Source of the DNA: JAIVJG01 sp964236735
GTDB taxonomy: Bacteria > Acidobacteriota > Blastocatellia > Pyrinomonadales > Pyrinomonadaceae
NCBI GenBank assembly: GCA_964236735.1
Contig: CAXSFM010000010.1
Location: 124,001-188,000, forward strand
Direction: 5' to 3'
DNA: 64,000 nucleotides
Positions 8,872-17,285 of the stretch are shown here, piece by piece. Position 1 is the first letter of the stretch, and each line of letters starts with the position of its first letter. A program made the translations under genes and the position numbers. The notes beneath the pieces are model-generated. The model was not told the origin of the DNA, made no database searches, and saw only the letters and a program-made list of their open reading frames with translations.

Positions 8872-9165
8872 ATGATCAGCTTAAAAGATATTGAGTCGCT
8901 GACAGCCTTCAAGCGCAATACTACGGAGTATGTGAAGAAGATTAAGAAGAGTGGGAATCCGCTTGTCCTGACCGTCAATGGTAGAGCCGAAATTATCGTG
9001 CAGGACGCCGAGAGCTATCAGCGAATGCTTGACTTGCTTGATCGGGCGGAGACCATCGAGGCCGTGCGAGAAGGACTGGAATCCGTCCGGCAAGGAAAAA
9101 CAATGTCGCTCGACCAATTCGATAAGGAGATGCGAAAAAAGATTCGCGCCCCGAAAAAGCGATGA
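8872..9165 (+). CDS. Antitoxin, Phd/YefM family
   Basis: The 97-residue product has the Phd/YefM fold signature near its start: FKRNTTEYVKKIKKSGNPLVLTVNGRAEIIVQDAESYQ, given here as the run from residue 12 to 47 with key parts PLVLTVNG and ESYQ. A charged C-terminal tail (KKIRAPKKR) would bind the toxin. Its stop overlaps the toxin start (ATGA at 9162-9165), the usual coupling in type II toxin-antitoxin operons. GAGAGG lies just upstream of the ATG. The N-terminal half of such antitoxins binds the operon promoter, so self-repression is expected. Confidence 0.9.
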   Translation: MISLKDIESLTAFKRNTTEYVKKIKKSGNPLVLTVNGRAEIIVQDAESYQRMLDLLDRAETIEAVREGLESVRQGKTMSLDQFDKEMRKKIRAPKKR

Positions 9166-9485
9166 CGATCTATCGTGTCGAGCCGACCGATAAAGCGCTG
9201 GTGGACGCGGGCGAAGCATATTTCTGGATTAATGAGCAGTCGGTGGGAGCACCGCTACGTTGGTATGAAGGGCTGATGAAGGCGTTCCGGTCGCTGGAAA
9301 AGAATCCGCTCCGCTGCCCGCTCGCGCCGGAGAGCGCCTTCTTCGAGGAAGAGATACGCCAACTGATCTACGGAAAGTATCGCATCCTTTTGACCGTCGA
9401 AGGCGAAACGGTATTTGTGCTCCGCGTCAGACACAGCGCGCAGGATTATTTAAGCCCGGAAGAAGATGCAGGCACAGAAGAATGA
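9162..9485 (+). CDS. Toxin, ParE/RelE superfamily
   Basis: The 107-residue product overlaps the antitoxin stop by 4 bases. It shows the RelE/ParE layout: an N-terminal strand, two helices (EAYFWINEQS, LRWYEGLMKAFRSLEKNP), then strands with IRQLIYGKYRILLTV and VFVLRVRHSAQD. The Arg/His near the C-terminus and the 'G-K-Y-R' strand are typical of the superfamily. Whether it acts on ribosome-bound mRNA (RelE) or on gyrase (ParE) cannot be told from sequence alone. The absence of clear RelE catalytic residues slightly favours ParE. It acts in the cytoplasm. Confidence 0.85.
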   Translation: MTIYRVEPTDKALVDAGEAYFWINEQSVGAPLRWYEGLMKAFRSLEKNPLRCPLAPESAFFEEEIRQLIYGKYRILLTVEGETVFVLRVRHSAQDYLSPEEDAGTEE

Positions 9486-9523
9486 AAAAGAGAGAAGCGA
9501 CTGAACATCGCTTCTCTCTTTTT
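9485..9523. terminator. Bidirectional terminator
   Basis: A perfect 16-base stem (AAAAAGAGAGAAGCGA, 9485-9500, with its complement at 9508-9523) encloses a 7-base loop. It sits between the convergent toxin gene and the secreted protein gene, with A and T tracts on both sides, so it can stop both transcripts. Confidence 0.9.
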
Positions 9524-9547
9524 ATTTACCGCGTGGCCTGTTCAAGT

Positions 9548-10672
9548 TTAGTTCTCAGGCGATGGCGGCGGGGGAGCGGGCATCTTCATGCGTCGCACCG
9601 TCGTCGCATGTCCACCGGGAGCGGGCATTTCCTTGACCGTGTAGTCGCCGGGAATCTGGAAGAGCGTGGCCGACGGCTCGCTGCGGTTGATGTTGGTCAG
9701 GCGATAAGTCGTCTCGCCGGAGCGCGGGTCGCTGTGGCGCGTCATCACGACGGTCTGCAACTCCGGCGAGTACCAACGCTCGCCGACGATCTGGATGGGT
9801 TGCTCGTTGCCGAACGTGTTGGCCGGAATCGTCGTCGTCGTGCGCGTGCCTTCGGCCTGCACGCCTTCGATGGTGCGCGTCTCAAGCTTCTCGGTTTTCG
9901 TGTCGGCGTTCGAGGGCGTTCTGTAGAACTGCACATTTGGCATCTCGCCTGCGCCGCCCGGAGGAGGAGGAGGCGGCATCGCCCCACCTTGGAAGATGAA
10001 CTCGTGGCGTTCGCCCGCCGCGCCGCCAGCCGGCGGTGGCGGAGCTTGCGGCTTCGACGCGCCATCGGAATTTTTCTCTACATCATGTCCCCTCATCTCG
10101 AAACGGAAAGTTTTCTCGCCCTTGCCGTCCTTGCCCGGCTCGAATTTGAAATCGAAGGCGGGCAGCTTGCGCGCCGTCTTCGTGCGCGGGTCGAGTATGT
10201 AATTCGTGCCGGCGACGGGGTCGTTGATGAACGACGTGCGCGAAGGCTCGCCGGCGGAGGCGAACCCGCCGATGGAGCCAATCTCCTGATCGCGTCGCGT
10301 GCGTCCTTCGCTGTCGCGATAGACGTTGGCGGTGTTCTTGTGAACGATGCGATTGCCGTCGGCCAGCGCCTGCACAGACTCGGTCACGGCCTGCGCCGAG
10401 TAGGGCGCGTTCTTCACGACCTTGCCGCCAAAGCTCATCTCAGACGAGACGAAAACGAACGTGTCGCCTTGAAGTCCTGCGCCCTCGATGGGGCCATGCG
10501 CGTCGCCGGGTTCGCCGCCGCCGTGCCGCTCAATGATAATCTCGCGTCGCTCACCTTGCGGCGCGGCTTGGTTTTTCTTATCGCTCTTGTCCTGCGCGCT
10601 CGCGACGCCGGGGATGCCCGACGTTAACGCAAGCACGAGGGCGAAACTCGCCAGTGGTTTTTTACTTCTCAT
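9548..10672 (-). CDS. Secreted hypothetical protein under ECF-type promoter
   Basis: ATG at 10672 follows GGAGG by nine bases and opens a signal peptide (through GIPGVASAQ). The roughly 374-residue mature protein has a Gly/Pro-rich middle (PPPPAGG, MPPPPPPGG) and a conserved-looking C-terminal part: GTRTTTTIPANT, VGERWYSPELQTVV, DPRSGETTYRLTNI and LFQIPGDYTV. Proteins with this tail recur in Acidobacteriota, but no function is known to me. It lies next to an ECF sigma/anti-sigma operon, and its promoter (10716-10748) matches the one in front of that sigma gene. It is probably a member of that sigma factor's regulon, perhaps envelope stress related. Confidence 0.8.
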   Translation of the reverse strand: MRSKKPLASFALVLALTSGIPGVASAQDKSDKKNQAAPQGERREIIIERHGGGEPGDAHGPIEGAGLQGDTFVFVSSEMSFGGKVVKNAPYSAQAVTESVQALADGNRIVHKNTANVYRDSEGRTRRDQEIGSIGGFASAGEPSRTSFINDPVAGTNYILDPRTKTARKLPAFDFKFEPGKDGKGEKTFRFEMRGHDVEKNSDGASKPQAPPPPAGGAAGERHEFIFQGGAMPPPPPPGGAGEMPNVQFYRTPSNADTKTEKLETRTIEGVQAEGTRTTTTIPANTFGNEQPIQIVGERWYSPELQTVVMTRHSDPRSGETTYRLTNINRSEPSATLFQIPGDYTVKEMPAPGGHATTVRRMKMPAPPPPSPEN

Positions 10673-10715
10673 CACGATCTTCCTCCGTCAAAATTTGATT
10701 GCCGTCTGCTATATC

Positions 10716-10748
10716 TTAATTGCCGCGCGTGTACGCGAAAGTTCCCGA
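10716..10748 (-). promoter_or_regulatory. ECF sigma-type promoter of the secreted protein gene
   Basis: On the minus strand, TCGGGAACTTTC (10737-10748) supplies a GGAAC-type -35 element. After a 16-base spacer comes AATTAA (10716-10721), 44 bases before the start codon. The same 12-base -35 block, the same spacer and AATCAA occur in front of the ECF sigma gene at 12466. Confidence 0.75.
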
Positions 10749-10778
10749 AAGTTTGATTTTCAATTTCCTCTGCACGCT

Positions 10779-11780
10779 TCAACGCACAAAACGGATGGCG
10801 CGCGCGATGCCGTCATCGCCCATCAAGACATCGGCCTTGATGCGCTCGTCCGCGCGCTCGTGGTTGACCGGCAAACCGAAGGCGGCGAGCGCGGAGCGCG
10901 GCAACTCGACGCGCACCAACTGCCCTCCGTCGCCTTCACGCAAGGTCGCGCCGCCATGTTCGAGCAGCATAAAATCGGTGGCGATCTCATCAGCGTCGCC
11001 CACGCTCGCGCCGTCCGCCAGAGATGTATTCCGCGAGTCGTTTTTGCGTTCAGGAGACATTCTGTAACTGACAGGCGTTGTCGTCATCAAGCGATTCGCC
11101 AGGCGCAACACTCCTGTGTTTCGCGCGCGTCCGTCATCGCCGTCGCTGTCCCGTGCGCCGCCCGTAGCAGCTATCTCAACATGATTGCCCGGCGCACTCG
11201 TCAGCGTCGAATCTGATGTTGCTGTTCCATTCTGCACGGGCAAGTTCTGCGACACGATTCGCAGAGGCTCGGAACTTTCTACGCGCGACTGCGCCGCTTG
11301 CTCATTCGTTGCCGTCTGCCACAGGCGCGTGCCGGCTGGCAGCAACACAAGCAGCAAGATTGCCGCCGCAACCGCCGCCGCCGTCGCTGCGCCGAACGTC
11401 TTCGACCAAGACCACGACCTGAAAGCTACGGGCGACGAAATTTTCGCATCCGCTTTAAGCGCGCTCGCCGCGACGATAGGCGAGTCCTTGCCTGCCGCGA
11501 CAGGCGCAACATGCGACGTGCTGCGTGCGTTACGTTCGCGGAAAGCGGCGAGCAGTGCCGATTCGACGCGGGGCGGCGCTTCGATGGTGTGCTTACTCGA
11601 CGCTGCCATCACTGCTGCTGCGGCGCGCAGTCCATCCGAGAGGGCGCGTTCGTCAGTCAGGCGCGCGGCGCAACGCACGCAGTCGCGCGCGTGCCGCAAT
11701 GCACTCTCGCGCGTGGCGGCTTCCAACAATGAGCCGCGCGCGAGGTCGCCGGCGATGCACTCGAAATTTTGACAGTTCAT
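10779..11780 (-). CDS. Anti-sigma factor with N-terminal zinc-finger-like motif
   Basis: The start at 11780 is fixed by a 4-base ATGA overlap with the upstream ECF sigma gene and by AAGGTG six bases before it. The 333-residue protein has an N-terminal zinc-binding anti-sigma-like domain (Cys at residue 3, then HARDCVRC, the HxxxCxxC motif). A single transmembrane helix follows near residue 140 (ILLLVLLPAG), then a long extracytoplasmic region of low complexity with no recognised domain. It should hold the co-encoded sigma factor at the membrane until a signal inactivates it. Confidence 0.85.
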   Translation of the reverse strand: MNCQNFECIAGDLARGSLLEAATRESALRHARDCVRCAARLTDERALSDGLRAAAAVMAASSKHTIEAPPRVESALLAAFRERNARSTSHVAPVAAGKDSPIVAASALKADAKISSPVAFRSWSWSKTFGAATAAAVAAAILLLVLLPAGTRLWQTATNEQAAQSRVESSEPLRIVSQNLPVQNGTATSDSTLTSAPGNHVEIAATGGARDSDGDDGRARNTGVLRLANRLMTTTPVSYRMSPERKNDSRNTSLADGASVGDADEIATDFMLLEHGGATLREGDGGQLVRVELPRSALAAFGLPVNHERADERIKADVLMGDDGIARAIRFVR

Positions 11781-12466
11781 ACAAAACACCTTGCCGTCTT
11801 GAACGTGTGAGTCGTCGCGTCGCTCTCTTGCGGTGACGATGCTTCCGCTTTCATCGTTGATTCCAGCGTCGCCGTATCCGTATCCGTCTCAAGCTCCACA
11901 CGCAAACGCTCGACGAGCAGAGCGCGAGCGCGTGAGAGCCGCGAGCGAACAGTGCCGACGGCGCAATCGAGCGCGGACGCCGTCTCTGCGTAACTCAATT
12001 CGTGAAACTCGCAGAGCACGACGACTTCGCGGTAGTGTATGGGCAGCGCGTGTACGGCCTGACGCACTTGCTCGACAGTCTCGCCGCGCGTTAAGTCGCC
12101 GAGCGGGTCGTCCTGCGCGATCAACTTTTCATGCACGCGCTCGTTCGTCTCATCCATTTTGTCGGCGAGCGAGACGAGACGGCTTTCGCGTTCAAAGGCG
12201 CGCAGGACGTGATGGCGCGCGATGCCGTAGAGATAAGCGGCGAGCGTCGTGCCGCGCGTAGAATCGTAGCGTCCGGCGTCGCGCATCAGGGCGAGAAAAA
12301 CTTCCTGCGTCACATCTTCGGCGATAGTTGGCGAGCCGCTCATCTGAAGCGCGAAGCGATAGACGCCGCCCTGCCGTCGCCGGTAAAGCGTCGTGAAAGC
12401 GTCCTCGTCGCCGGCGGCCACGCGCCGCAGCAGTTCCGCATCGTCAGGAATCGTGGGAAATGTCAT
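11777..12466 (-). CDS. ECF RNA polymerase sigma factor
   Basis: The 229-residue product carries region 2 (DAFTTLYRRRQGGVYRFAL, then DVTQEVFLALMRD and TTLAAYLYGIARH) and region 4 (ALPIHYREVVVLCEFHELSY, ETASALDCAVGTVRSRLSRAR). These are the sigma-70 ECF core-binding/-10 and -35 recognition parts. A C-terminal tail of about 45 residues is variable. It is translationally coupled to a membrane anti-sigma factor. The promoter found upstream (12512-12544) is of ECF type and is shared with the secreted protein gene at 10672, so self-regulation is likely. Confidence 0.92.
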   Translation of the reverse strand: MTFPTIPDDAELLRRVAAGDEDAFTTLYRRRQGGVYRFALQMSGSPTIAEDVTQEVFLALMRDAGRYDSTRGTTLAAYLYGIARHHVLRAFERESRLVSLADKMDETNERVHEKLIAQDDPLGDLTRGETVEQVRQAVHALPIHYREVVVLCEFHELSYAETASALDCAVGTVRSRLSRARALLVERLRVELETDTDTATLESTMKAEASSPQESDATTHTFKTARCFV

Positions 12467-12511
12467 GCGTCCAAGCGAGTCAGCGCAACGGAAATTAAAG
12501 ACTGACAAGGT

Positions 12512-12544
12512 TGATTCGCGCGAAGCGACCGGAAAGTTCCCGAT
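12512..12544 (-). promoter_or_regulatory. ECF sigma-type promoter of the sigma/anti-sigma operon
   Basis: On the minus strand TCGGGAACTTTC (12533-12544) gives the -35 element and AATCAA (12512-12517) the -10 element, with 16 bases between GGAACTTT and AATCAA. It ends 46 bases before the sigma start codon. The geometry is identical to the promoter at 10716-10748. Confidence 0.75.
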
Positions 12545-12582
12545 AGTGACGGAAAATTTTGGCAACGCGCTGATTCCTACCG

Positions 12583-12708
12583 GGAGCGCGGGCATCCCTG
12601 CCCGCCAACGAGCCGCGAGGCGAGTCAAACTTTTCACAGGCAGGCACTCGTCCGTGTCAAAGGTTTTCGCGCTGACGCGCTCATGCGGGCAGGGATGCCC
12701 GCGCTCCC
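12583..12708. repeat. Long inverted repeat, GGGAGCGCGGGCATCCCTGC family
   Basis: Perfect 24-base arms (12583-12606 and 12685-12708) surround 78 bases of unique sequence. Each arm is itself partly palindromic (GCGGGCATCCCTGCCCGC). It lies between the divergently placed control region of the sigma gene and the stop of the M28 peptidase. It looks like a dispersed palindromic element. Confidence 0.85.
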
Positions 12709-12724
12709 AGAAAGATGTCGGCTC

Positions 12725-14140
12725 TCACTTGCCCAGACGCGCCGGCATGTCGGCGACGACGTAGGCCATAATCGCCATCGTCGCGACGCAGAGCGCCATT
12801 TCGTGCGGGTCAATCTTGTCCATCGTGTCGGCCTGCGTGTGATGGATGTCGAAATAATGCGTGCCGTCAACGTTGAGGCTCATCCCCGTCACGCCCTCCG
12901 TCATCATCGGTTCGATGTCCGTGCCTTCGCCGTCTGCAGCGATGTCGTCGGCCTTGATGCCTGCGAGCAGGCGCGCAATCTCGCGCGCGTCGGCGCGTGC
13001 CTGCGGCGTGGCATCTTTCGAGAGACCGAATCCGCGCGGACGAAAGACTCCCGAATCGGATTCGATGGCGAGAATATGATCCGCGAGTTCCGCTTTGTGC
13101 GCGTCGCGATAGCCGTTGCCGCCGCGCGTGCCGTTTTCCTCGTTCGTGAAGAGCACGACGCGGACGGTGCGTCGCGGTCGCAAGCCCAACTTTTTCAAGA
13201 GCCGCACGGCTTCCCAGGAGACGAGACAGCCGCCGCCGTCGTCGGTCGAGCCAGTGCCGACATCCCACGAATCGAGATGCCCGCCGATGACGACGACTTC
13301 GTTCGGCTTGTCCCGTCCTTTGATTTCCGCGACGACGTTGGCCGACTCGGCGTCCGGCAAAAACTTCGCGTCCATTTTGAGACGGATGCGGATACGCTCG
13401 CCGCGCTCCTGCATTCGCCTGAGCGTCTCCGCGCCTTCGATGGTCAGCGCGGCGGCGGGAATTTTCGGCTGGTCGTCGGCGTAGCGCAGCGTGCCCGTGT
13501 GCGGCGTCTGCAAACTGACAGGCCCGACGGAGCGAATGAGCACGGCGACGGCTCCGTAATGCGCCGCGCGCGAAGGCCCTGTCACGCGGTATTGTACGGT
13601 CTGCCCGTAGGTGACGAACGGCGCGTTGAAGACAACAATACGCCCGCGCACCTTTTCACCGAGCGCGTCGAGTTCGTCGAAGTCGCGCACGACAACCACG
13701 TCAGCCGTCACACCTTCGGGCGGCGTGCCGACGCTGTTGCCTAAGCCCAGCATCGAGAGTTTGCGGCTCACGGGTTCGAGCAGTTCGACGCTCTCGTCGC
13801 CGCGCACCCAATGCGGAACCATCACGCGCTCGGCGCGCACGTTGTCCAGGCGGTCGGCCTTCATCTCCGCGACCGCCCACTTGATCGCTTCATCGAGTTG
13901 CGTCGAGCCGCTCAGACGATTGCCGATGTGGTCGCTCAGATACGCGAGCCGACGGTAAGCCGTGTCGTCTGTCAGAGTCGCACCGATGATGCGCGCGGCT
14001 TCGTCGCGGTACGTCTCGGCATTGAGACGTGGCGCGGGCAGGGGCGCGGGAGGCGCGGGCTTCTTCGGCGTTTCGGTTTGCGAGAGTGTCGGCACTACGA
14101 GGAGCGCGAGCGTCAGCATCAGCGTGAAAATTTGTTTCAA
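12725..14140 (-). CDS. Secreted M28 family zinc peptidase
   Basis: A TTG start at 14140, with GGAGG upstream, opens a signal peptide (MKQIFTLMLTLALLVVPTLS) ahead of a 471-residue protein. A protease-associated insert (about 120-250) precedes the catalytic part. That part has GGHLDSWDVGTGSTDDGGG (His and Asp metal ligands plus the bridging Asp), FTNEENGTRGG (catalytic and metal Glu), IESDSG (Asp) and a final His in IHHTQADTMDKID. All five metal ligands of the M28 aminopeptidase/carboxypeptidase family are present. It is likely periplasmic or outer-membrane associated. Upstream residues in the same frame translate a hairpin repeat and were excluded. Confidence 0.9.
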   Translation of the reverse strand: MKQIFTLMLTLALLVVPTLSQTETPKKPAPPAPLPAPRLNAETYRDEAARIIGATLTDDTAYRRLAYLSDHIGNRLSGSTQLDEAIKWAVAEMKADRLDNVRAERVMVPHWVRGDESVELLEPVSRKLSMLGLGNSVGTPPEGVTADVVVVRDFDELDALGEKVRGRIVVFNAPFVTYGQTVQYRVTGPSRAAHYGAVAVLIRSVGPVSLQTPHTGTLRYADDQPKIPAAALTIEGAETLRRMQERGERIRIRLKMDAKFLPDAESANVVAEIKGRDKPNEVVVIGGHLDSWDVGTGSTDDGGGCLVSWEAVRLLKKLGLRPRRTVRVVLFTNEENGTRGGNGYRDAHKAELADHILAIESDSGVFRPRGFGLSKDATPQARADAREIARLLAGIKADDIAADGEGTDIEPMMTEGVTGMSLNVDGTHYFDIHHTQADTMDKIDPHEMALCVATMAIMAYVVADMPARLGK

Positions 14141-14167
14141 GTGTTGAAAGACCTCCGTGTAAAAAAT

Positions 14168-14293
14168 TGATGAATGTCGCAATGATGAGTGATGAATATC
14201 CGGCAGGTTGCTTTCGTCTTTCATTCATCACTCATCATTCCGCATTCATCACTCATCATTTCTTCTCCTATCCTGTCCATCTGTGTAAATTAT
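14168..14293. repeat. Composite repeat: heptamer hairpin plus ACAGGAT-type element
   Basis: Imperfect hairpin arms of TGATGAA/TGATGAG units (about 14168-14198 and 14223-14251) are followed by TATCCTGTCCATCTGTGTAA (14272-14291). The same two modules occur in opposite order and strand at 29241-29364, so this is a composite dispersed element. It lies between the M28 and NagZ genes. Confidence 0.75.
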
Positions 14294-14343
14294 TTGTTGT
14301 GGACATCTCGCCCGTTCAATTTCGTCAGGCATTCAAACTACGA

Positions 14344-15585
14344 TCAAAAATTCGACGAGCGGCGCGTCTGGTCGTCTTCCGTGCCGAAGAGCGGCGCGTA
14401 TTCGCCCGTCTCTTCGGCGGCCTTGAGTGCAACTTTGAGCGCGGCGAACTGTTGCGAGACGGCGGCGAATTCGTCTTCGTCGAACGATTCAGGCTCGCCC
14501 GCTAATTCCAGTGCGAGGTTGATGCGCCGCTCCGCTGCCCTCAACGCGCGCAGGCTCAGAGCGCCGGCCTTGACCGCCTCGACGAGCGCGTCGCGCGTGG
14601 CGATAAAATTTTCTTCGCGCTCGCAGATGAGCACCATGTCGGAGCCGGCCTTGATGGCTTGCAGAGACGCTTCGGCCACCGAGAGCGTCTGCACGACCGC
14701 GCCCATCTCCATGTCGTCAGTGACGACGAGTCCGTCGAATTTGAGCCAGATACGCAGCAGCCGCATCACGACGTTGCCGCTCAGAGTCGCGGGAAATTCA
14801 TGCACGCCTTCAATCGTCGGCGGGTCGCCGGCCTGTCGAAAACACGCCTGCAAAAATTCCGACATGCCGGGGAACGCCGCGTGGCTGACCATCACGGAGC
14901 GGAGGCGCGCGCCCGAACGATGAAACATCAAATCCATGAACGGCACCATGTCGCCCTCGAAAATTTCTTCCCAAGTATGTTTGATGACGGGAAGACGACG
15001 GTGCGAGTCAACGGTCGAGCCGCCGAGTCCGGGAAAGTGTTTGCCGCAACCGGCGATGCGTCCCTCCTGCAAGCCGTCGAGATACGCGCCCGCGAGAAGC
15101 GAAACCATCTTCGTGTTGAGGCCGAAGGTGCGCCCGCGCAAGCCGTTCTCCGCATTGTCGCCGCCGAGGTCGAGCACGGGCGCGAAATTCATGTTGAAGC
15201 CGAGCAGGCGCAGAGCGTGCGCCGTCAACGCCCCGAACTTTTTCGAGAGGTCTGAGCGTCCCGCATCGCGCACGGCCTTCGCCGAAGGCATCGGCTCGCA
15301 GATGTCGCGGAAGCGATCAACGAGACCGCCCTCCTGATCTATGCCGATGATGACGGGCGCGCCGACGGCGTCGCGAATTTGCGCGTTGAGCAGCGCAACC
15401 TGCGCGGGCGTCTCGATGTTGCGTCCGAAGAGGATGACGCCGCCCGGTCTCAGTTCGCCAAGCAGTTCGCGCCAGCGCCGGTCGAGTTTCGTCAACGGTA
15501 GCCCGACGAACAGCAGTCGCCCGCACGCGCGCTTCAACTCTTCATCTGAGGGCGCGGGTTTTCCGAACAGATCTTTCGGCAGCAT
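14344..15585 (-). CDS. nagZ: Beta-N-acetylhexosaminidase, glycoside hydrolase family 3
   Basis: The 413-residue protein has the GH3 NagZ hallmarks: GIDQEGGLVDR, the catalytic loop KHFPGLGGSTVDSH (Asp/His dyad) near residue 180, and VTDDMEMGA with the nucleophile Asp. No signal peptide is seen at the chosen ATG (MLPKDLFGK), so it should act in the cytoplasm. There it would cut GlcNAc from anhydro-muropeptides in cell-wall recycling. The single-domain length matches NagZ rather than multi-domain GH3 glucosidases. Both upstream and downstream genes belong to other pathways. Confidence 0.9.
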   Translation of the reverse strand: MLPKDLFGKPAPSDEELKRACGRLLFVGLPLTKLDRRWRELLGELRPGGVILFGRNIETPAQVALLNAQIRDAVGAPVIIGIDQEGGLVDRFRDICEPMPSAKAVRDAGRSDLSKKFGALTAHALRLLGFNMNFAPVLDLGGDNAENGLRGRTFGLNTKMVSLLAGAYLDGLQEGRIAGCGKHFPGLGGSTVDSHRRLPVIKHTWEEIFEGDMVPFMDLMFHRSGARLRSVMVSHAAFPGMSEFLQACFRQAGDPPTIEGVHEFPATLSGNVVMRLLRIWLKFDGLVVTDDMEMGAVVQTLSVAEASLQAIKAGSDMVLICEREENFIATRDALVEAVKAGALSLRALRAAERRINLALELAGEPESFDEDEFAAVSQQFAALKVALKAAEETGEYAPLFGTEDDQTRRSSNF

Positions 15586-15763
15586 AAAACTTTCTGCTCT
15601 CTCCCCTCGCGTCTCACACAGGCGAACGGCGGTGACGCGCTTACACACGTATCAAACGTTTTTCAGTCTCAGGAATTTCGGCGGGGAGTCGCTGGGTGCG
15701 ATTCTAACACTGAACGATCTGCGTTCGGAGGAAAGAAAGTCTGATTGTGGATGAGGAATGAGT

Positions 15764-16099
15764 TTACGAATTTCCGTTCGAGCCGCGCCCTTTAATAAAA
15801 CGCTCGACTGTCGTAGCAAGGTCGCGGACGGAGTTCTGCACGGACGTATTGATTCTATCCTGAGCCTCGATGTAGCGCGTCATAATCAGCGTCAGGTCGT
15901 TTTGCGAATCGGCCAACGCCTCGACCTGTTGACCGAGATGTTTAATCTGAAGTGTATTTTCCGTCACCTGACGGACGGTCTCTGTCATCTGGCGGTTGGT
16001 CTCCGCTAACTGACGATCAGTGGCGGCTGAACGAGCATCGAAATTCGCCTGACTCTGGAGCAAAAACTCAATCGCTCTTTCCATTTCTTCGCCGGTCAT
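15764..16099 (-). CDS. Small coiled-coil protein
   Basis: ATG at 16099 follows GAGAGG at about seven bases. The 111-residue product is almost all predicted coiled coil (TDRQLAETNRQMTETVRQVT, then IKHLGQQVEALADSQNDL), with a basic C-terminal tail. Similar short coiled-coil proteins are common in Acidobacteriota and Cyanobacteria, often of unknown role. It has no membrane segment and probably forms dimers or trimers. Confidence 0.75.
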   Translation of the reverse strand: MTGEEMERAIEFLLQSQANFDARSAATDRQLAETNRQMTETVRQVTENTLQIKHLGQQVEALADSQNDLTLIMTRYIEAQDRINTSVQNSVRDLATTVERFIKGRGSNGNS

Positions 16100-16274
16100 A
16101 ATGTGGCCTCTCTGGTGAAGTCTGCCGTTCGCGGGCGTTCCCTTGTTCTGTTGCCAGATTAACGCCGTGTACGCAAGGCGCGCAAGCCTCCGAAGTTGTC
16201 GCAAGCGGGAGCGTGCCGTCGCGCTTTGTTATACTGCACCGGCAAGGTTTCATTGCGGCCTGCGGGAAAGTTTT

Positions 16275-17285
16275 ATGAGCGCGCGACAACAGGACATTTC
16301 AACAACGACACCAACGCCGCGCACACTCGCATCGCTCATCAAAGAGCGTGCGCGTGCGTTGGGTTTCGACAAGGTCGGCATCGTGCCTGCCGCTGCGCTC
16401 ACGGGCGAGCGCGTGCGGCTCGACGAATGGCTGGCGCGCGGGCTTCACGCCAACATGAACTGGATGGCGCGTGAACCTCTGCGTCGCACAGACCCGCGCG
16501 AACTGCTTTCTTCGGCGCGCTCAATCGTCGTCGTCGCGCTCAACTATTACACGCCGCACGAACATGCGCGCGATGATGCGACGAGCGCGACCGGCAAAAT
16601 CTCGCGCTACGCATGGGGCGATGATTACCACGACGTACTCGGCGAAAAACTTCGCGCGCTGCTCGACTGGATTAAAGGGCAATGGCCGGACGCTGAAGGC
16701 AAAGTTTGCGTGGACGCGCAGCCGACGATGGACAAAGCATGGGCGGTGCGCGCAGGTCTGGGCTGGCTCGGCAAACACTCGAACGTGATTACACGCGAGT
16801 ATGGCTCGTGGGTTTTTCTCGGCGAGTTGCTGCTCAATCTCGAACTTGAAGACGACATCGAGCTTGTCGCAGATCACTGCGGCACTTGCACGCTCTGCCT
16901 CGAGGCGTGCCCGACGGGCGCGATCACAGAACCTTATGTCGTTGATTCCGGCAAGTGCATCTCTTACGCGACCATCGAACTGCGCGCGCCGGAGTTGCCC
17001 GTCGAAGTCGCGTCAAGGATGGACGACTGGCTCTACGGCTGCGACGTGTGTCAGGACGTGTGCCCGTGGAATCGCTTCGAGCAAGCGACACAAGAGACGC
17101 GCTTCGAGCCGCGCGCGGGAAACGTCTCGGCTGATCTCTCCGAAATTTTAGAGTTGACACCCGACGCTTATGCTGCGCGTTTTCGTCGCAGCCCGGTCAA
17201 GCGCGCCAAGCTCGCCGGACTCCAACGCAACGCGCTCGAACTGTTGAAGCGCGCATCAGTAGAAAAATCCGAAACGCCCGTTTGA
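16275..17285 (+). CDS. queG: Epoxyqueuosine reductase
   Basis: The 336-residue product shows two [4Fe-4S] motifs, CGTCTLCLEACPTGAI near residues 202-217 and CDVCQDVCPWN near 255-265, behind an N-terminal cobalamin-binding domain (GFDKVGIVPA, AWGDDYHDVLGEKL). This arrangement is specific to QueG, which reduces epoxyqueuosine to queuosine in tRNA using cobalamin. Residue length and order match the family; the extra C-terminal HEAT-like tail is short. GGGAAAG precedes the ATG. The stop overlaps the next gene's TTG start, so at least three genes are translated in chain. Confidence 0.95.
   Translation: MSARQQDISTTTPTPRTLASLIKERARALGFDKVGIVPAAALTGERVRLDEWLARGLHANMNWMAREPLRRTDPRELLSSARSIVVVALNYYTPHEHARDDATSATGKISRYAWGDDYHDVLGEKLRALLDWIKGQWPDAEGKVCVDAQPTMDKAWAVRAGLGWLGKHSNVITREYGSWVFLGELLLNLELEDDIELVADHCGTCTLCLEACPTGAITEPYVVDSGKCISYATIELRAPELPVEVASRMDDWLYGCDVCQDVCPWNRFEQATQETRFEPRAGNVSADLSEILELTPDAYAARFRRSPVKRAKLAGLQRNALELLKRASVEKSETPV

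Noticed and set aside
9482..10627. Long plus-strand frame opposite the secreted protein gene
   Set aside because: High-GC shadow frame with low-complexity Arg/Ala content; the minus strand has a signal peptide, promoter and ribosome binding site.
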